From RGIG5327 sp045612485 (lineage in GTDB: Bacteria; Verrucomicrobiota; Lentisphaeria; Victivallales; UBA1829): a stretch of DNA of 23,771 nt. A program made the translations under genes and the position numbers. The notes beneath the pieces are model-generated. The model did no database searches. It had not been told where the DNA came from and saw nothing but the letters and a program-made list of their open reading frames with translations. The stretch covers positions 1 to 23,771 of the forward strand of contig JAZKZE010000040.1 of assembly GCA_045612485.1 (NCBI GenBank), in the 5' to 3' direction. Shown here in pieces: positions 8,337 to 16,585 of this stretch. The stretch's first letter is position 1, and each line of letters begins with the position of its first letter.

Positions 8337-9515
8337 ATGTCCGTCCCCAGCATTCCGAAACAGGAGTACTTCGACAGAATCGCCAAATTCCAGGCTAACA
8401 TGAAAAAAGCCGGTCTGGATGCCTGCCTTGTGCATGGTACCGAATCCGACTTTGCCAACGTCCGTTATCTTTCCGAATACTGGCCCACCTTTGAACAGGC
8501 CGGTGTATTCGTACCCGCTACCGGTGATGCCGTTCTGCTCATTGGTCCCGAAAGTATGAAATATGCTATCGGCCGCAGCGTGTATGCTCCTGAAAACATC
8601 ATGATGCTTCTCAACTACCGTGAAGCTGCCGAACCCGATTATCCCGGCATCCCCCTCTCCACCTTCGCCGATGTTGCCAAAAAAGCCATGGGCAAGAAAA
8701 AACTGAAAAAACTCGGTCTCTGCGGTACTGCCGTTATGACCAAGCCCACCCTTGATGCCCTTGCCAACCAGCTTCCCGGCGTGGAACTTGTTGTTGCAGA
8801 AGACGTATTCCGTCCCCTCCGCTGGATCAAGAGCGAAAACGAACTTGCCTGCCACCGCAAAGCCTTCAAGGTAGCAGAAAAAGCTGTCCAGGCCATGCTC
8901 AACGAAATGAAACCCGGCATGACAGAATTCCAGGCTCTCGCTATTGCCCAGCGTGAGATCTATGCTAACGGCGGTGAATATGAAGGTCACTCCCTCTACT
9001 GCTTCGGTGGCGACCGTACCAGTAACGGTATCAGCCGTCCCACTTACAACAAACTGAAAAAGAACGAAATCATCCAGCTCAACATCGGTGCCCGTGTCAG
9101 CGGTTACTCCTCCTCCATCGGTCTTCCTGTTTACTTCGGTAAACTGCCCAAAGATCAGATGGCTCTTGTGGAATTCGGTCTCCGCGCCCACAAATACACC
9201 TTTGAACTGATGAAAGCGGGTGTTGAAGCAGGTTCCATCGCCAAGAAATACACCCAGTGGGGTATTGATCAGGGCTGGGGCGACTTCATGCTCTACGGTC
9301 CCGTTCACGGTCTGGGTATCCAGGAAACCGAAAGTCCCTGGATCGAAACCACCTCCAAATACAAACTGCAGGAAAACATGACCTACCAGATCGATACCTT
9401 CTTCACCGGAAACGGCTACGGTCTGCGTTGGGAACGCGGTGTTATCATCAATAAAGAAGGCTGCGAGATCCTCTCCAAGAAATTCATGAGCCTCGACTGC
9501 TGCAAACTTGACTGA
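8337..9515 (+). CDS. M24 (pita-bread fold) peptidase/creatinase-family protein with degraded metal site
   Basis: The 392 residues have the two-domain layout of Xaa-Pro aminopeptidases and creatinases: an N-terminal domain (1 to about 160) with HGTESDFANVRYLSEYW, then a C-terminal M24 domain. The classical metal ligands are Asp, Asp, His, Glu, Glu. Here the first two positions read N249 (in IIQLNIGARV) and S260 (in GYSSSIG). H324 (GPVHGLG), D353 (in place of the first Glu) and E367 (RWERGVI) remain. A two-metal aminopeptidase is therefore unlikely; a metal-free hydrolase like creatinase, or a non-enzymatic role, is possible. Codons are mostly the C/T-ending ones (CGT, GGT, GCC), which suggests high expression. 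It is a single-gene unit with a structured leader and a terminator after it. AAAGGAG supports the start. Confidence 0.85.
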   Translation: MSVPSIPKQEYFDRIAKFQANMKKAGLDACLVHGTESDFANVRYLSEYWPTFEQAGVFVPATGDAVLLIGPESMKYAIGRSVYAPENIMMLLNYREAAEPDYPGIPLSTFADVAKKAMGKKKLKKLGLCGTAVMTKPTLDALANQLPGVELVVAEDVFRPLRWIKSENELACHRKAFKVAEKAVQAMLNEMKPGMTEFQALAIAQREIYANGGEYEGHSLYCFGGDRTSNGISRPTYNKLKKNEIIQLNIGARVSGYSSSIGLPVYFGKLPKDQMALVEFGLRAHKYTFELMKAGVEAGSIAKKYTQWGIDQGWGDFMLYGPVHGLGIQETESPWIETTSKYKLQENMTYQIDTFFTGNGYGLRWERGVIINKEGCEILSKKFMSLDCCKLD

Positions 9516-9551
9516 TAATTCATATCATTTCAGTAAAAATTGCTGAACGAC

Positions 9552-9588
9552 AGGGACCGGCGGAAGGCTATTTCGTCGGTCCTTTTTT
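9552..9588 (+). terminator. Rho-independent terminator after the M24-fold gene
   Basis: GGACCGGCG at 9554-9562 pairs with CGTCGGTCC at 9574-9582 (one G-U pair) around an 11-base loop, followed by six T residues at 9583-9588. It ends only 13 bases before the next start codon, and I see no clear promoter in between. Confidence 0.85.
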
Positions 9589-9601
9589 ACCGGAGAAAAA
9601 T

Positions 9602-10444
9602 ATGGGATTTCTGAAAACTGTTTCCGATAGATTCAATGAAAAATGCATCCGGCTTTTTTCTTCCTGGTGTTGGATAAATAGTGACTTTGCTGATGATTTT
9701 GAATATTTGCAAAAGCAGGGTCTTCTTGTAAAAAATGCTCCCGGGACAACATGTATCTGGGAAACAAAACAGAAATATGTACTGAAACTTGCCGCACCTT
9801 CCGGCATAAGCATTGCCTGTAAAAAATATCATAAATTCCGCAACCCCCAGCATTTTCTCAACAGACCCACCCCCGCCGGACTGGAAGCATTGAATTATCA
9901 GCAGATCCTTTCTATGGGGATCCCCGCTGCCAAAGTGCTTGCTGCAGGGGAAAAAAGATTTTTATTCTTCCCCCGCGAGGCATTTTTTATTACCGGATTT
10001 CTTGAAGGCACAAGCGATGGAAGAGAGTTTATCACAGGGGGGAAATATACCGGCAAAGCGGAATGGAAAAAAGAATTTATAAAGAAAAATATTCAGTATA
10101 TCGCAAAATTTCATGATAAAGAATTCCACCACAAAGGATTTACACCCTTTAATATGTTGTGGAAAGAAAAAGAGTGTTCCAGGCAGAAAGAAGGGGATCG
10201 TCTGGAGATATTCTGGATCGATGTGGCATCCTGCCGCAAGGTCAAAGACCGGGAAAGACTTCTGCCGGGAAAAGCGGAGGATTTCGGTCATTTCTTCAGC
10301 TTTTTCGATCTTACGGAAGAAGAAAGAAAAGAATACATCCGTTTTTATATGGAAAACGCACATGCTCTGGAAAGTTCCTTTGAAGAATTTTTCCCCATGG
10401 TGGAAGCATGTTATAATATCAAATTGCAAAAGAGAAAATATTAA
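9602..10444 (+). CDS. WaaP/InaA-type lipopolysaccharide-kinase-like protein
   Basis: The 280 residues have the layout of the small bacterial kinase-like family that phosphorylates Kdo or heptose in the LPS core. KYVLKL supplies the beta-3 lysine (K62), and IAKFHDKEFHHKGF leads into the catalytic loop. HKGFTPFN (177-184) aligns with the usual HxDLxxxN, and FWIDVAS supplies the metal-binding Asp (D207). The loop Asp appears to be replaced by G179, so catalysis is in doubt. The kinase fold itself is fairly clear; the substrate is unknown. GGAG at 9592-9595 supports the start. It is the first of nine closely spaced genes, with 39 bases before the next. Confidence 0.65.
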   Translation: MGFLKTVSDRFNEKCIRLFSSWCWINSDFADDFEYLQKQGLLVKNAPGTTCIWETKQKYVLKLAAPSGISIACKKYHKFRNPQHFLNRPTPAGLEALNYQQILSMGIPAAKVLAAGEKRFLFFPREAFFITGFLEGTSDGREFITGGKYTGKAEWKKEFIKKNIQYIAKFHDKEFHHKGFTPFNMLWKEKECSRQKEGDRLEIFWIDVASCRKVKDRERLLPGKAEDFGHFFSFFDLTEEERKEYIRFYMENAHALESSFEEFFPMVEACYNIKLQKRKY

Positions 10445-10483
10445 ATTCACAGAATTTTTACATAAAAAGAAAGCCGACAAAAG

Positions 10484-11401
10484 ATGAACAGAAAACTTTA
10501 CTTCAATTATATCTGGGCAAAACTGGATGATGAAAGTGTCAAAAGAGGCGTTAGAGAATTTCTGGACAATGGTGTGGATAAATTTGTCATCACAGATACC
10601 CAAATCACCCGGATGCTGGAAAATGAGGAAAGGATCGCATTTCTTCAGGGGATCTGCAAAGATTTTCACGTATCCTTTGGAACCATCCACGCTCCCTGCG
10701 GAAAATATCACGATCTGAATATTCCCCAGAAAGAGCTGCGGGAAGGGTTGATAAAAGATCATATCCGTTCTTTGGAGATTGCCGCAACATTCGGCTGCCG
10801 TACTTATACGGTACACATCGGGGCAGCCCCCTACTGTTATGACAAATATCCACTGGATGTATTGCGTCCCCTTTGTATCGAAGCAGTGGAAAAACTTGTT
10901 CCCACAGCAGAGAAACTGGGGATCGTTATTGCCGTGGAAAACAGTTTTGAAAAGCCAAATTCCGCAAAGGAAGTACTGGGGATCGTCAATCACTTCCAGG
11001 GGACAAAAGCCGTAGGAGTGTGTTACGATACCGGTCACGCCAACTGCATGGCTTCTGCCCCCGGCAAGGATAAAAACAAATATGAACCATATTTTCCTGT
11101 ATGCTGGTGGGAAAACGGTGTGGAATGGGAAGACGGCGCGATCCAGCTTTTGAAAGAAAAAATCGTCACCTGTCACATCCATGACAACAACGGATACGGC
11201 GATCTCCACGGTATGCCCTTTGACGGGACGATCAACTGGAAGGAACTGATGCAGGAACTTTTCAGCTGTCCGAATATGATCGACTTCCAGACGGAAGTCT
11301 GCTACCAGTCCGGCGACAACTGGGCAGGAAAACTGCTTGCTCCGGAAGGGGGCTATTCCATACGCAGAGTGGTGGATACCTTCCGTTATCTCGGTTTTTA
11401 A
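10484..11401 (+). CDS. Sugar phosphate isomerase/epimerase-type TIM barrel
   Basis: The 305-residue protein matches the xylose-isomerase-like / AP endonuclease 2 TIM-barrel superfamily, which binds a divalent metal and isomerises or epimerises sugars and related polyols. Candidate metal and catalytic residues fall in strand ends in the usual order: H69 (TIHAPCG), H111 (TVHIG), E152 (VENS), D182 and H185 (CYDTGHAN), H231 and H233 (CHIHDN), and E271 (TEVCY). The metal site therefore looks complete. The substrate cannot be named, since this family is broad. No signal peptide is present, so it acts in the cytoplasm. It sits 12 bases before the nitrilase-GDPD gene, in the same operon. Confidence 0.85.
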   Translation: MNRKLYFNYIWAKLDDESVKRGVREFLDNGVDKFVITDTQITRMLENEERIAFLQGICKDFHVSFGTIHAPCGKYHDLNIPQKELREGLIKDHIRSLEIAATFGCRTYTVHIGAAPYCYDKYPLDVLRPLCIEAVEKLVPTAEKLGIVIAVENSFEKPNSAKEVLGIVNHFQGTKAVGVCYDTGHANCMASAPGKDKNKYEPYFPVCWWENGVEWEDGAIQLLKEKIVTCHIHDNNGYGDLHGMPFDGTINWKELMQELFSCPNMIDFQTEVCYQSGDNWAGKLLAPEGGYSIRRVVDTFRYLGF

Positions 11402-11413
11402 GGAGAAATTATT

Positions 11414-13036
11414 ATGAAAATATGTGCCATACAGCCTCCCTACGGATTCAATAAACAGGAGACGGAAAAAAGCGTTGAATTTCTTATAGAGGAACTCAAC
11501 AGCTGTGATGAGTCTTTTGATCTTATCCTCACTCCGGAATATTCCAATTCCCCCGGGACACTTTCCCCTGAGGAGGCATTGCCCTTTTCCATCGCCCATA
11601 CGGAAAAACTGCTGGAAGCGGCAGTAAATGCGGCAAAACGCTGTAAAAGTATCGTGGCACTTTCCGCCTGCCTGAAGGTGGGGGATTCTTACAGAAATAC
11701 CACAAGAGTTTACAATCCCGACGGCAGTATTGCCGGAGAATATTACAAACAGCAGCTTGTTTTGCGGGAAGGTGCGGAACATGGAGTGACACACTCTTAT
11801 ACCACAAACTATAATCCGCCCCCCATTGTCACAGCCAACGGCATCCGTCTGGGATTTCTGATCTGTTATGACACCTATTTTGATGAATATATAGCCCATT
11901 TGGCATATAAAAAACCGGATGTGGTGCTGGTCAGCAGTTTCCAGCGCGGGGAGGATATGGATATATTGCGTACCATGAATAAACTTCTTGCCTTCCGGTG
12001 CAATGCCTTTGTTCTGCGTGCCTCTGTTTCCATGGGGGAAACAAGTACCAAAGGGGGAACAAGCCTTATTGTTGATCCCAAAGGAAAGATCCTTGCGGAT
12101 ATGGGGCAGAAAACCGGAAAACTTGTTATGGAAATAGAAGATATACATTATAAAAATTACCGTACAAACAGTTATGGCGGCTCTCTTATTTCCAATACGG
12201 ATTTCATTGAACAGGGACGTACCCCTTCTTCCTACCGTGCCTGCGGCAGCTGTGTCAGACCCGATGATGTAAAAATGCCTTATCCCCGCATCTGCGCCCA
12301 CAGAGGATTTAAAACCATTGCTCCGGAAAATTCTCTTCCCGCATTCGGGGCAGCGATCGCTCTGGGGGCGGATGAGATCGAATTTGATGTGCGTTTCACT
12401 TCTGACGGTGTTCCCATTTCCATCCATGATCCGGTTCTGGAACGGGTCTCAAACGGCGTGGGACACGTAGAGGAAAAGACCTATGAAGAACTGCTGCAAC
12501 TGGATTTCGGGGCAAAGGCCCAGTCTAAATCTTTTGCGGGCTTAAAGATATTGAAAGTGGAGGAAATCCTTGCAAAATTCCCCCGGCAGACCGTTCTCAA
12601 TATCCATATCAAATCAGAGATCGGAAAACCCTATCCCAAAGAAAATATCAGAAAGATCGCGGATCTTCTGGAAAAATATGATTGCTGTTCTTATGCTTAC
12701 TTTATGGGGGAACCGGAGGTTCTGGAAGCTGCATTGGAAATTGCTCCCCATATCAGAAGATGTATGAGTGCCGGAAGCACCGAAGAAACAAAATATGCCA
12801 TTGTGGAACGGGCAATACAATGGAAGTGCCATAAAGTCCAGTTCTACAAACCCTGCATCACACAGGAAATGGTGGATAAGGCTCATGCCAATGATCTTAT
12901 CTGCAATGTCTTCTGGAGCGATGATCCATCCGAAGCGGAAAATTACTTGAAAATGGGGATGGATACGATCCTGACCAACGACTATTTCCCGATCGCACAG
13001 GTACGGGATGCTTTTGTAAAGGAGGCAAAGAAATGA
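11414..13036 (+). CDS. Fusion of a nitrilase-superfamily amidase and a glycerophosphodiester phosphodiesterase
   Basis: Residues 1 to about 265 form a carbon-nitrogen hydrolase domain with a complete Glu-Lys-Cys triad: E42 (LTPEYS), K112 (GEYYKQQ) and C151 (FLICYDT). Residues about 290-535 form a GDPD domain: H296-R297 (CAHRGF), E305-N306 (APENS), E323 and D325 (EIEFDV), H338-D339 (SIHD). One expected GDPD metal ligand, the Glu of the NIEIK-type motif, reads H398 here (LNIHIK). The frame runs through both domains with no stop, so this is one 540-residue polypeptide. It should cleave an amide in one half and a phosphodiester in the other; whether both act on one substrate is an inference. GGAG at 11401-11404 supports the start, and the stop overlaps the next start as ATGA. 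Confidence 0.88.
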   Translation: MKICAIQPPYGFNKQETEKSVEFLIEELNSCDESFDLILTPEYSNSPGTLSPEEALPFSIAHTEKLLEAAVNAAKRCKSIVALSACLKVGDSYRNTTRVYNPDGSIAGEYYKQQLVLREGAEHGVTHSYTTNYNPPPIVTANGIRLGFLICYDTYFDEYIAHLAYKKPDVVLVSSFQRGEDMDILRTMNKLLAFRCNAFVLRASVSMGETSTKGGTSLIVDPKGKILADMGQKTGKLVMEIEDIHYKNYRTNSYGGSLISNTDFIEQGRTPSSYRACGSCVRPDDVKMPYPRICAHRGFKTIAPENSLPAFGAAIALGADEIEFDVRFTSDGVPISIHDPVLERVSNGVGHVEEKTYEELLQLDFGAKAQSKSFAGLKILKVEEILAKFPRQTVLNIHIKSEIGKPYPKENIRKIADLLEKYDCCSYAYFMGEPEVLEAALEIAPHIRRCMSAGSTEETKYAIVERAIQWKCHKVQFYKPCITQEMVDKAHANDLICNVFWSDDPSEAENYLKMGMDTILTNDYFPIAQVRDAFVKEAKK

Positions 13037-14523
13037 AAAAGCTCCTGGTCAAAGGAGGTTTCATCTGTGACGGAACAGGAAAAGATCCGCAAAAAGGGGA
13101 TCTGCTTATCTGCGGAGAGAAAATTGAAGAGATCGGCGGGGAAATCTCCTCTCCTGATGCAGAGATCATAAAGGCTGATGGTCTTATTGTCGCCCCCGGC
13201 TTTATTGATGCCCACGCCCATTCGGATACAAGAAAGATCCTTTATCCGGAATGTAAAACAAAACTTTTGCAGGGGGTGACTACGGAAGTGGATGGCAACT
13301 GCGGTTCATCGGCATCCTGCGTCCCCGGGGAATGCGGTTCTTACAAATGGAATGATCTGAAAGAATATATTGAAGTTCTGGAACAACTGAAGCCTTCTGT
13401 CAATACAGTTATCCTCTGCGGTCATAATTCTTTGCGCAGAAGTGTAATGGGTGAGAGAAGCGATACCCCCACAGAAGAAGAGTTACTCAAAATGAAAGAG
13501 ATCCTTGTAAACGCTCTGGACAACGGGGCGGCAGGTTTTTCTTCCGGTCTTACCTATTTTCCCGGTAAATTTGCCAAAACGGAGGAACTCCTTTTCCTTG
13601 CGGATGCCCTGAAAGGCACACAAAAGCCTTATGTATCCCATATCCGCAGTGAAGGCGATGACCTTCTCAATGCAGTGGATGAGGCGGTAAAAATCGCAAA
13701 AGCAGGTTCAAACCGTTTCCAGTTCAGCCACATCAAAACTATTTTCCAACGGAATTTCCATAAGATAGATGCGCTTCTGCAAAAGGTGGATTCTTACAGA
13801 AAAGAAGGCGTACTTCTTACGGCGGACAGATACCCTTATGTACGGTCAGCAACGGTTCTTCACCAGATATTGCCGCCTCCTTATGACAAACTGAGTGATA
13901 TAAAAGAACGCCTTGTTTCTTCGGAAAGTTTCTGTAAGGAACTGGAGGAAGCTCTGAAAAAAAGTCCCAGAGATATTTCCAGTACTATTCTTGTAAAAAC
14001 AGGAAAAACCTTCGGTGAACTTGCGGAGAAGGAAAATACCACTCCCGAACATCTTGCCATGCTTGCATTGAAAGAAAATAATATGCAGTCTGCGGTATAT
14101 CTGTGCATGTCGGAAGAGAATCTGAAAAAGATCCTTCTTCAAGAGTATGTGTGTGCAGGTTCCGACGGGATCTCCGCACAGCTGGATGATCCTGCCACCT
14201 TCAATCATCCCCGGGCGGCAGGTACTTTCCCCACCTTTTTCCGGATGACAAAAGCTCTTCTGGGAACAGGGGAAGCTGTCCGCAGAATGACAGGTCTTCC
14301 GGCGGAAATATTTCACATTCCCCTGCGTGGACTGCTGAAAAAAGGGTATATAGCCGATATTGTCATTTTTGATGAAAATTCCTATGATTCCAAAGCGGAT
14401 TTCCAGGGAAAAAATCAGACTCCTTCCGGCGTGAAAAAAATATTGGTGGCAGGGAAAACCGCCTTTGATCATTCCCGCCCGGAAGAGATCCACAGATACG
14501 GAAAATTTATTGCAATAAAATAA
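13033..14523 (+). CDS. N-acyl-D-amino-acid deacylase (D-aminoacylase) family amidohydrolase
   Basis: The 496-residue amidohydrolase has the D-aminoacylase metal set: H61 and H63 (DAHAHSD), C90 (GNCGSS), H203 (VSHIRSE), H233 (FSHIKT) and D378 (AGSDG). The spacing follows the Alcaligenes enzyme (H67, H69, C96, H220, H250, D366) closely in the first five positions. The metal-bridging Cys in place of a carbamylated lysine is diagnostic of this branch. The family releases D-amino acids from N-acyl derivatives or hydrolyses D-amino-acid dipeptides. Small beta-sandwich segments at both ends (residues 1-55 and about 415-496) complete the fold. It is cytoplasmic. It overlaps the nitrilase-GDPD gene by four bases and is nine bases from the CapA-like gene. 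Confidence 0.9.
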   Translation: MKKLLVKGGFICDGTGKDPQKGDLLICGEKIEEIGGEISSPDAEIIKADGLIVAPGFIDAHAHSDTRKILYPECKTKLLQGVTTEVDGNCGSSASCVPGECGSYKWNDLKEYIEVLEQLKPSVNTVILCGHNSLRRSVMGERSDTPTEEELLKMKEILVNALDNGAAGFSSGLTYFPGKFAKTEELLFLADALKGTQKPYVSHIRSEGDDLLNAVDEAVKIAKAGSNRFQFSHIKTIFQRNFHKIDALLQKVDSYRKEGVLLTADRYPYVRSATVLHQILPPPYDKLSDIKERLVSSESFCKELEEALKKSPRDISSTILVKTGKTFGELAEKENTTPEHLAMLALKENNMQSAVYLCMSEENLKKILLQEYVCAGSDGISAQLDDPATFNHPRAAGTFPTFFRMTKALLGTGEAVRRMTGLPAEIFHIPLRGLLKKGYIADIVIFDENSYDSKADFQGKNQTPSGVKKILVAGKTAFDHSRPEEIHRYGKFIAIK

Positions 14524-14532
14524 GAGGCTTTT

Positions 14533-15708
14533 ATGGAAAATAAAATCAGGATCGTATTTACCTCCGACTGGGCATCCATACGGAAATTTGCTCCTGTCAT
14601 AGAAGAAAACCCTTCTGAAGTATATGGAGATCTCATAGAAGATCTTGCCAATGCCGATTTAAGGATCGTCAATCTGGAGATCCCTCTCTGTGACGGCAGT
14701 ACTCCCATTATCAAAAGCGGCCCTGCCCTGTGGGGAAAACCGGAAAGTATCGCTTCATTGAAAGCAGTCCCCTTTGATGTGGCTGTATGCGCCAACAATC
14801 ATACTTTCGACTGTGCATTACCCGGTTATGCGGCAACAAGGAAACTTTTGAAGGAAAATCATATTGCTCCTGTAGGGGCGGGTGACGATATCACAGAAGC
14901 AAGAGAACCTTTTATTTTTGAAAAAAACGGCATCAAAGTGGGTTTATTCACTCTTTCCGAAGGGGAAGATATGATGGGGGCGGGCATCGGCAAACCGGGC
15001 GTGCGTCCCTGGGAAGTAAAGATCCTTGCCAATGAGATCCGGGAGAGAAGAAAAGAATTTGATGTGATCCTTGTTTCCTCTCACAGCGGTCTGGAATACC
15101 AGCCCTATCCCTCCTTTTATGTGTGGGAAGCATTCAAATCTCTTGCGGAAGCAGGGGCGGATCTCATCATCGGTCATCACCCCCATGTACCCCAGGGTAT
15201 GACACAATTCGGCAAATGCAAAGCGTTTTTCAGTCTGGGCAACTTTGTCTTTGACCAGAAGGAATTTTTCTACCGGAAAACCGGTTTCTATCTTGCCATT
15301 GAAGCGGGGAAAGAGGGAATAGTAAACTGTGAAAAAGTCCCCTACCGCATCAAAGAACGCTCTTTACAGAAATTGGAAGGGAAGGAAAAAGAGGAATTTG
15401 AAATCCTTTTTACAAAACTATCCGCCCCCCTTGCCGATGAAAAAACAGCTGAACAGGCGTGGAATGCAGTTCTTGCCTGTAATGGCATAGAAGGGTATAA
15501 AGATGAATTGAAGAGGATCCTTGCCAAATATGAAGTGGATCCCAAAGGAGCTGCCGCCATGCAGAGGAACCGTCTGACCTGCATCCAGCACAGTACCCAA
15601 TGGCTGGACGGACTCACCAGGATCGCTGACGGGAATATTGATGATGTCCCGGAAGAGTATCTTGATATGGTAAAAGAATATATGACACGCAAGGTGGATC
15701 ATGAGTAA
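14533..15708 (+). CDS. CapA family metallophosphatase-fold protein
   Basis: The 391 residues carry the CapA (poly-gamma-glutamate synthesis protein) motifs in order: VNLEIPL (about 66-72), CANNHTFD (about 86-93), SSHSGLE (about 181), IIGHHPHVPQG (about 215-225) and FSLGNFVFD (about 234-242). These are the metal-binding positions of a metallophosphatase-like fold. CapA is known from poly-gamma-glutamate systems, but the ligase CapB and the CapC partner are not in this window. Unlike CapA of capsule operons, it has no signal or anchor and starts directly with the first strand, so it is probably cytoplasmic. A helical tail of about 120 residues follows the core. Its stop overlaps the racemase start by eight bases. 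The reaction is unknown. Confidence 0.85.
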   Translation: MENKIRIVFTSDWASIRKFAPVIEENPSEVYGDLIEDLANADLRIVNLEIPLCDGSTPIIKSGPALWGKPESIASLKAVPFDVAVCANNHTFDCALPGYAATRKLLKENHIAPVGAGDDITEAREPFIFEKNGIKVGLFTLSEGEDMMGAGIGKPGVRPWEVKILANEIRERRKEFDVILVSSHSGLEYQPYPSFYVWEAFKSLAEAGADLIIGHHPHVPQGMTQFGKCKAFFSLGNFVFDQKEFFYRKTGFYLAIEAGKEGIVNCEKVPYRIKERSLQKLEGKEKEEFEILFTKLSAPLADEKTAEQAWNAVLACNGIEGYKDELKRILAKYEVDPKGAAAMQRNRLTCIQHSTQWLDGLTRIADGNIDDVPEEYLDMVKEYMTRKVDHE

Positions 15709-16570
15709 TGAAAAACAGCGGATCATCGTCTGTGATTCCGGTCTGGGTGGATTGAATATTGCCTCCGCCTATTTTTCCTCCGCCCGCAAAGAGGAGAAAG
15801 AGGAAAAGGAAATCATCTATTTCAATGCCTTTCCTGATAAGGATCTGGGCTTCAATGACCTTACAGTATCCGATCAGGAAAAGATGCTGAAAAATGTTCT
15901 GGAAGGCATGAAAAAATTTTCCCCGGATCTGTGTTTGATTGCCTGTAATACGGTTTCCATTATTCTGGAAAGACTGTTGAAATGGTACACTCCCGCCTTT
16001 GCCGTTGAGGGGATCGTGGATATCGCCGTAAAGGGAATGAAAGATTTTCTCACAAAGGAAGATCCCGCCTCCCATGTTCTGATCCTGGGGACAAAAAGTA
16101 CGGTACAATCCAATGTATATGCCTCCCGCCTTCTGGAAGCGGGAATAGAGGAAACCAGAGTCCATTCTCTGGGGTGTCCCGGCGTTGCCAAATCTCTGGA
16201 AAGCGGTCCCGCCACAGAAAAAGTAAGGGCTCTTATTGAATCCTTTGCCGCCAATTCTCCGGAACTTCCGGCAGGGGCAAAGTGTGCCCTTGCGTTCTGC
16301 TGTACCCATTTTGCCTATGCAGAAGAAATATGGAAGAAAGCCTTTGCGGAAAAATGGGGATATGTTCCGGTGATCCTCAACCCCAATGAGTCCATGGCGC
16401 AAATGGTAACGGGAAAAGGGTGCAGTTTCCAATATGTTTCCCGTATCGGACTTTTTGACGGGGCAAAAGAAAATATGCCTTCCGTATTTATGAAGGACGC
16501 CCCGCAGATAGCCGAAGCCTTGAAAAATGTGCAGGAAGATCCTGCTTTATTCTCCATTGCAATCTCATAA
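15701..16570 (+). CDS. Aspartate/glutamate racemase family protein (MurI-like)
   Basis: The 289-residue protein has the MurI layout: CDSGLGG with D12 near the N-terminus, ACNT with catalytic C82, LGTKSTVQS as the mid-domain signature, LGCPGVA, and CCTH with the second catalytic cysteine C201 and H203. Both racemase cysteines are therefore present. The substrate loop differs from ordinary glutamate racemase: the usual YxGDxxxxPYG segment reads YFNAFPDKDLGFND. This suggests a different amino acid or a modified glutamate. A housekeeping murI is expected elsewhere in the genome, so this is probably a pathway-specific paralogue. It overlaps the CapA-like gene by eight bases and is 15 bases before the ATP-grasp ligase. 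Confidence 0.82.
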   Translation: MSNEKQRIIVCDSGLGGLNIASAYFSSARKEEKEEKEIIYFNAFPDKDLGFNDLTVSDQEKMLKNVLEGMKKFSPDLCLIACNTVSIILERLLKWYTPAFAVEGIVDIAVKGMKDFLTKEDPASHVLILGTKSTVQSNVYASRLLEAGIEETRVHSLGCPGVAKSLESGPATEKVRALIESFAANSPELPAGAKCALAFCCTHFAYAEEIWKKAFAEKWGYVPVILNPNESMAQMVTGKGCSFQYVSRIGLFDGAKENMPSVFMKDAPQIAEALKNVQEDPALFSIAIS

Positions 16571-16585
16571 AAATAAGGATAGAAA

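Noticed and set aside
8331..9308. A 325-codon open frame on the - strand opposite the M24-fold gene
   Set aside because: It is a codon-aligned shadow; its low-complexity Gly/Phe/Thr composition reflects the biased codons of the real gene.
9962..12427. An 821-codon open frame on the - strand
   Set aside because: It lies exactly codon-on-codon antisense to three + genes that happen to share one phase. Antisense stops would need TTA, CTA or TCA codons, which these genes rarely use. The product is His/Phe/Gly-rich with no domain, and the + genes have clear motifs.
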